Part shown: piece after piece, positions 63,697 to 64,000 of the stretch
How the letters are laid out: each line of letters opens with the position of its first letter
Position numbering within the stretch: the first letter of the stretch is position 1
From: Nocardioides pocheonensis
Lineage (GTDB): Bacteria; Actinomycetota; Actinomycetes; Propionibacteriales; Nocardioidaceae
DNA length: 64,000 nucleotides
Direction of reading: 5' to 3'
Assembly: GCF_003725535.1 (NCBI RefSeq)
Contig: NZ_RJSF01000047.1
Coordinates: forward strand, 141,972-205,971
Notes under the pieces: generated by a model
Told to the model about the DNA's origin: nothing
Seen by the model: the letters and a program-made list of their open reading frames with translations, nothing else
The model's database searches: none
Program-made: the position numbers and the translations under genes

Positions 63697-64000
63697 TGAT
63701 CATCGCCACAGACGCGCTGCCCCCGGAGCCGCAGCTCGTGAAGGGCACGGACTACGACGTGATCGTCGTTGGCTCTGGATTCGGCGGAAGCGTCGCGGCG
63801 CTCCGGCTGACCGAGAAGGGATATCGAGTCGCGGTGATCGAGGCGGGGCGCCGCTTTACCGACGACGAGCTCGCCCGCACCACATGGAACCTACGCCGGT
63901 ACCTGTGGGCACCGGCACTAAGATGCTTCGGCATCCAGCGCGTCCACCCGCTCAAGGACGTCCTGGTGATGGCTGGCGCCGGCGTCGGCGGCGGGTCCCT
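63697..64000 (+). CDS. GMC/cholesterol-oxidase-like FAD oxidoreductase (N-terminal part)
   Basis: The first 101 residues are inside the window. They show the FAD-binding motif [20 protein letters not shown] (about residues 20-39) followed by [13 protein letters not shown], and the later FAD contact [11 protein letters not shown]. This matches GMC oxidoreductases of the cholesterol oxidase (ChoD) type. These oxidise a sterol or other alcohol. The C-terminal substrate domain is outside the window, so the substrate is open. It is directly controlled by promoter E. Confidence 0.85.

Overview
The window is high-GC DNA whose gene families point to an actinobacterium. It has a mycothiol-type DinB/maleylpyruvate isomerase, an F420-type luciferase-like oxidoreductase, an Mce protein, PucR and PadR regulators, many TetR regulators, and frequent GTG/TTG starts with ATGA/GTGA gene overlaps. 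A Nocardioides/Rhodococcus/Gordonia-like host fits, but the genus cannot be fixed from sequence alone. No rRNA gene, intact tRNA gene or CRISPR array is visible.

The two flanks (about 1-13.5 kb and 36.8-64 kb) carry acyl-CoA-centred catabolism. They hold five crotonases, a thiolase, four MaoC/hot-dog dehydratases, a thioesterase, two SDRs, two AMP-forming acyl-CoA ligases, a FadH-type dienoyl-CoA reductase, SnoaL-like proteins, alpha/beta hydrolases, two flavin reductases, a Rieske protein and the start of a GMC (cholesterol-oxidase-like) oxidoreductase. TetR, PucR, GlxA/AraC and PadR genes sit among them. The set looks like degradation of a large lipophilic substrate such as a sterol, terpenoid or alicyclic acid; the substrate itself is inferred. 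Five promoters at 44.7, 44.9, 61.7, 63.2 and 63.7 kb share one element: a perfect inverted repeat, AAAGGAAC-N6-GTTCCTTT, placed exactly between TTGACA and a TTTAAT-like -10. This defines a local regulon, and the TetR gene at 61785 is the likeliest repressor.

Between about 13.7 and 36.2 kb lies an accessory island marked by three paralogous tyrosine recombinases, all on the minus strand (14.1, 19.1 and 34.9 kb), a tRNA 3'-end fragment at 15.26 kb, an integrase remnant, a toxin remnant and an IS3 remnant. To the right of recombinase 1 is a Fic protein plus a TOTE-type primase-helicase, preceded by four regularly spaced alternating repeats. To the right of recombinase 2 is a long run of conflict-type genes: an ASCH protein overlapping a GNAT-PIN-PUA-like fusion, an HNH protein, a DUF4238-like protein, a Cas2/VapD-like small protein, a SIR2 protein overlapping a one-TM partner, a PIN toxin with HTH antitoxin, and a CBASS-like group (CD-NTase, stand-alone E2-like protein, XRE, ImmA/IrrE and a convergent SLATT 2-TM protein). 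To the right of recombinase 3 are an IS3 transposase tail and a frameshifted EamA transporter.

The best candidates for something new are the modular recombinase-plus-cargo layout, the GNAT-PIN/ASCH pair, the Fic-TOTE operon with its repeat array, the SIR2/TM pair, the short E2-type CD-NTase locus, and the 22-bp catabolic operator.
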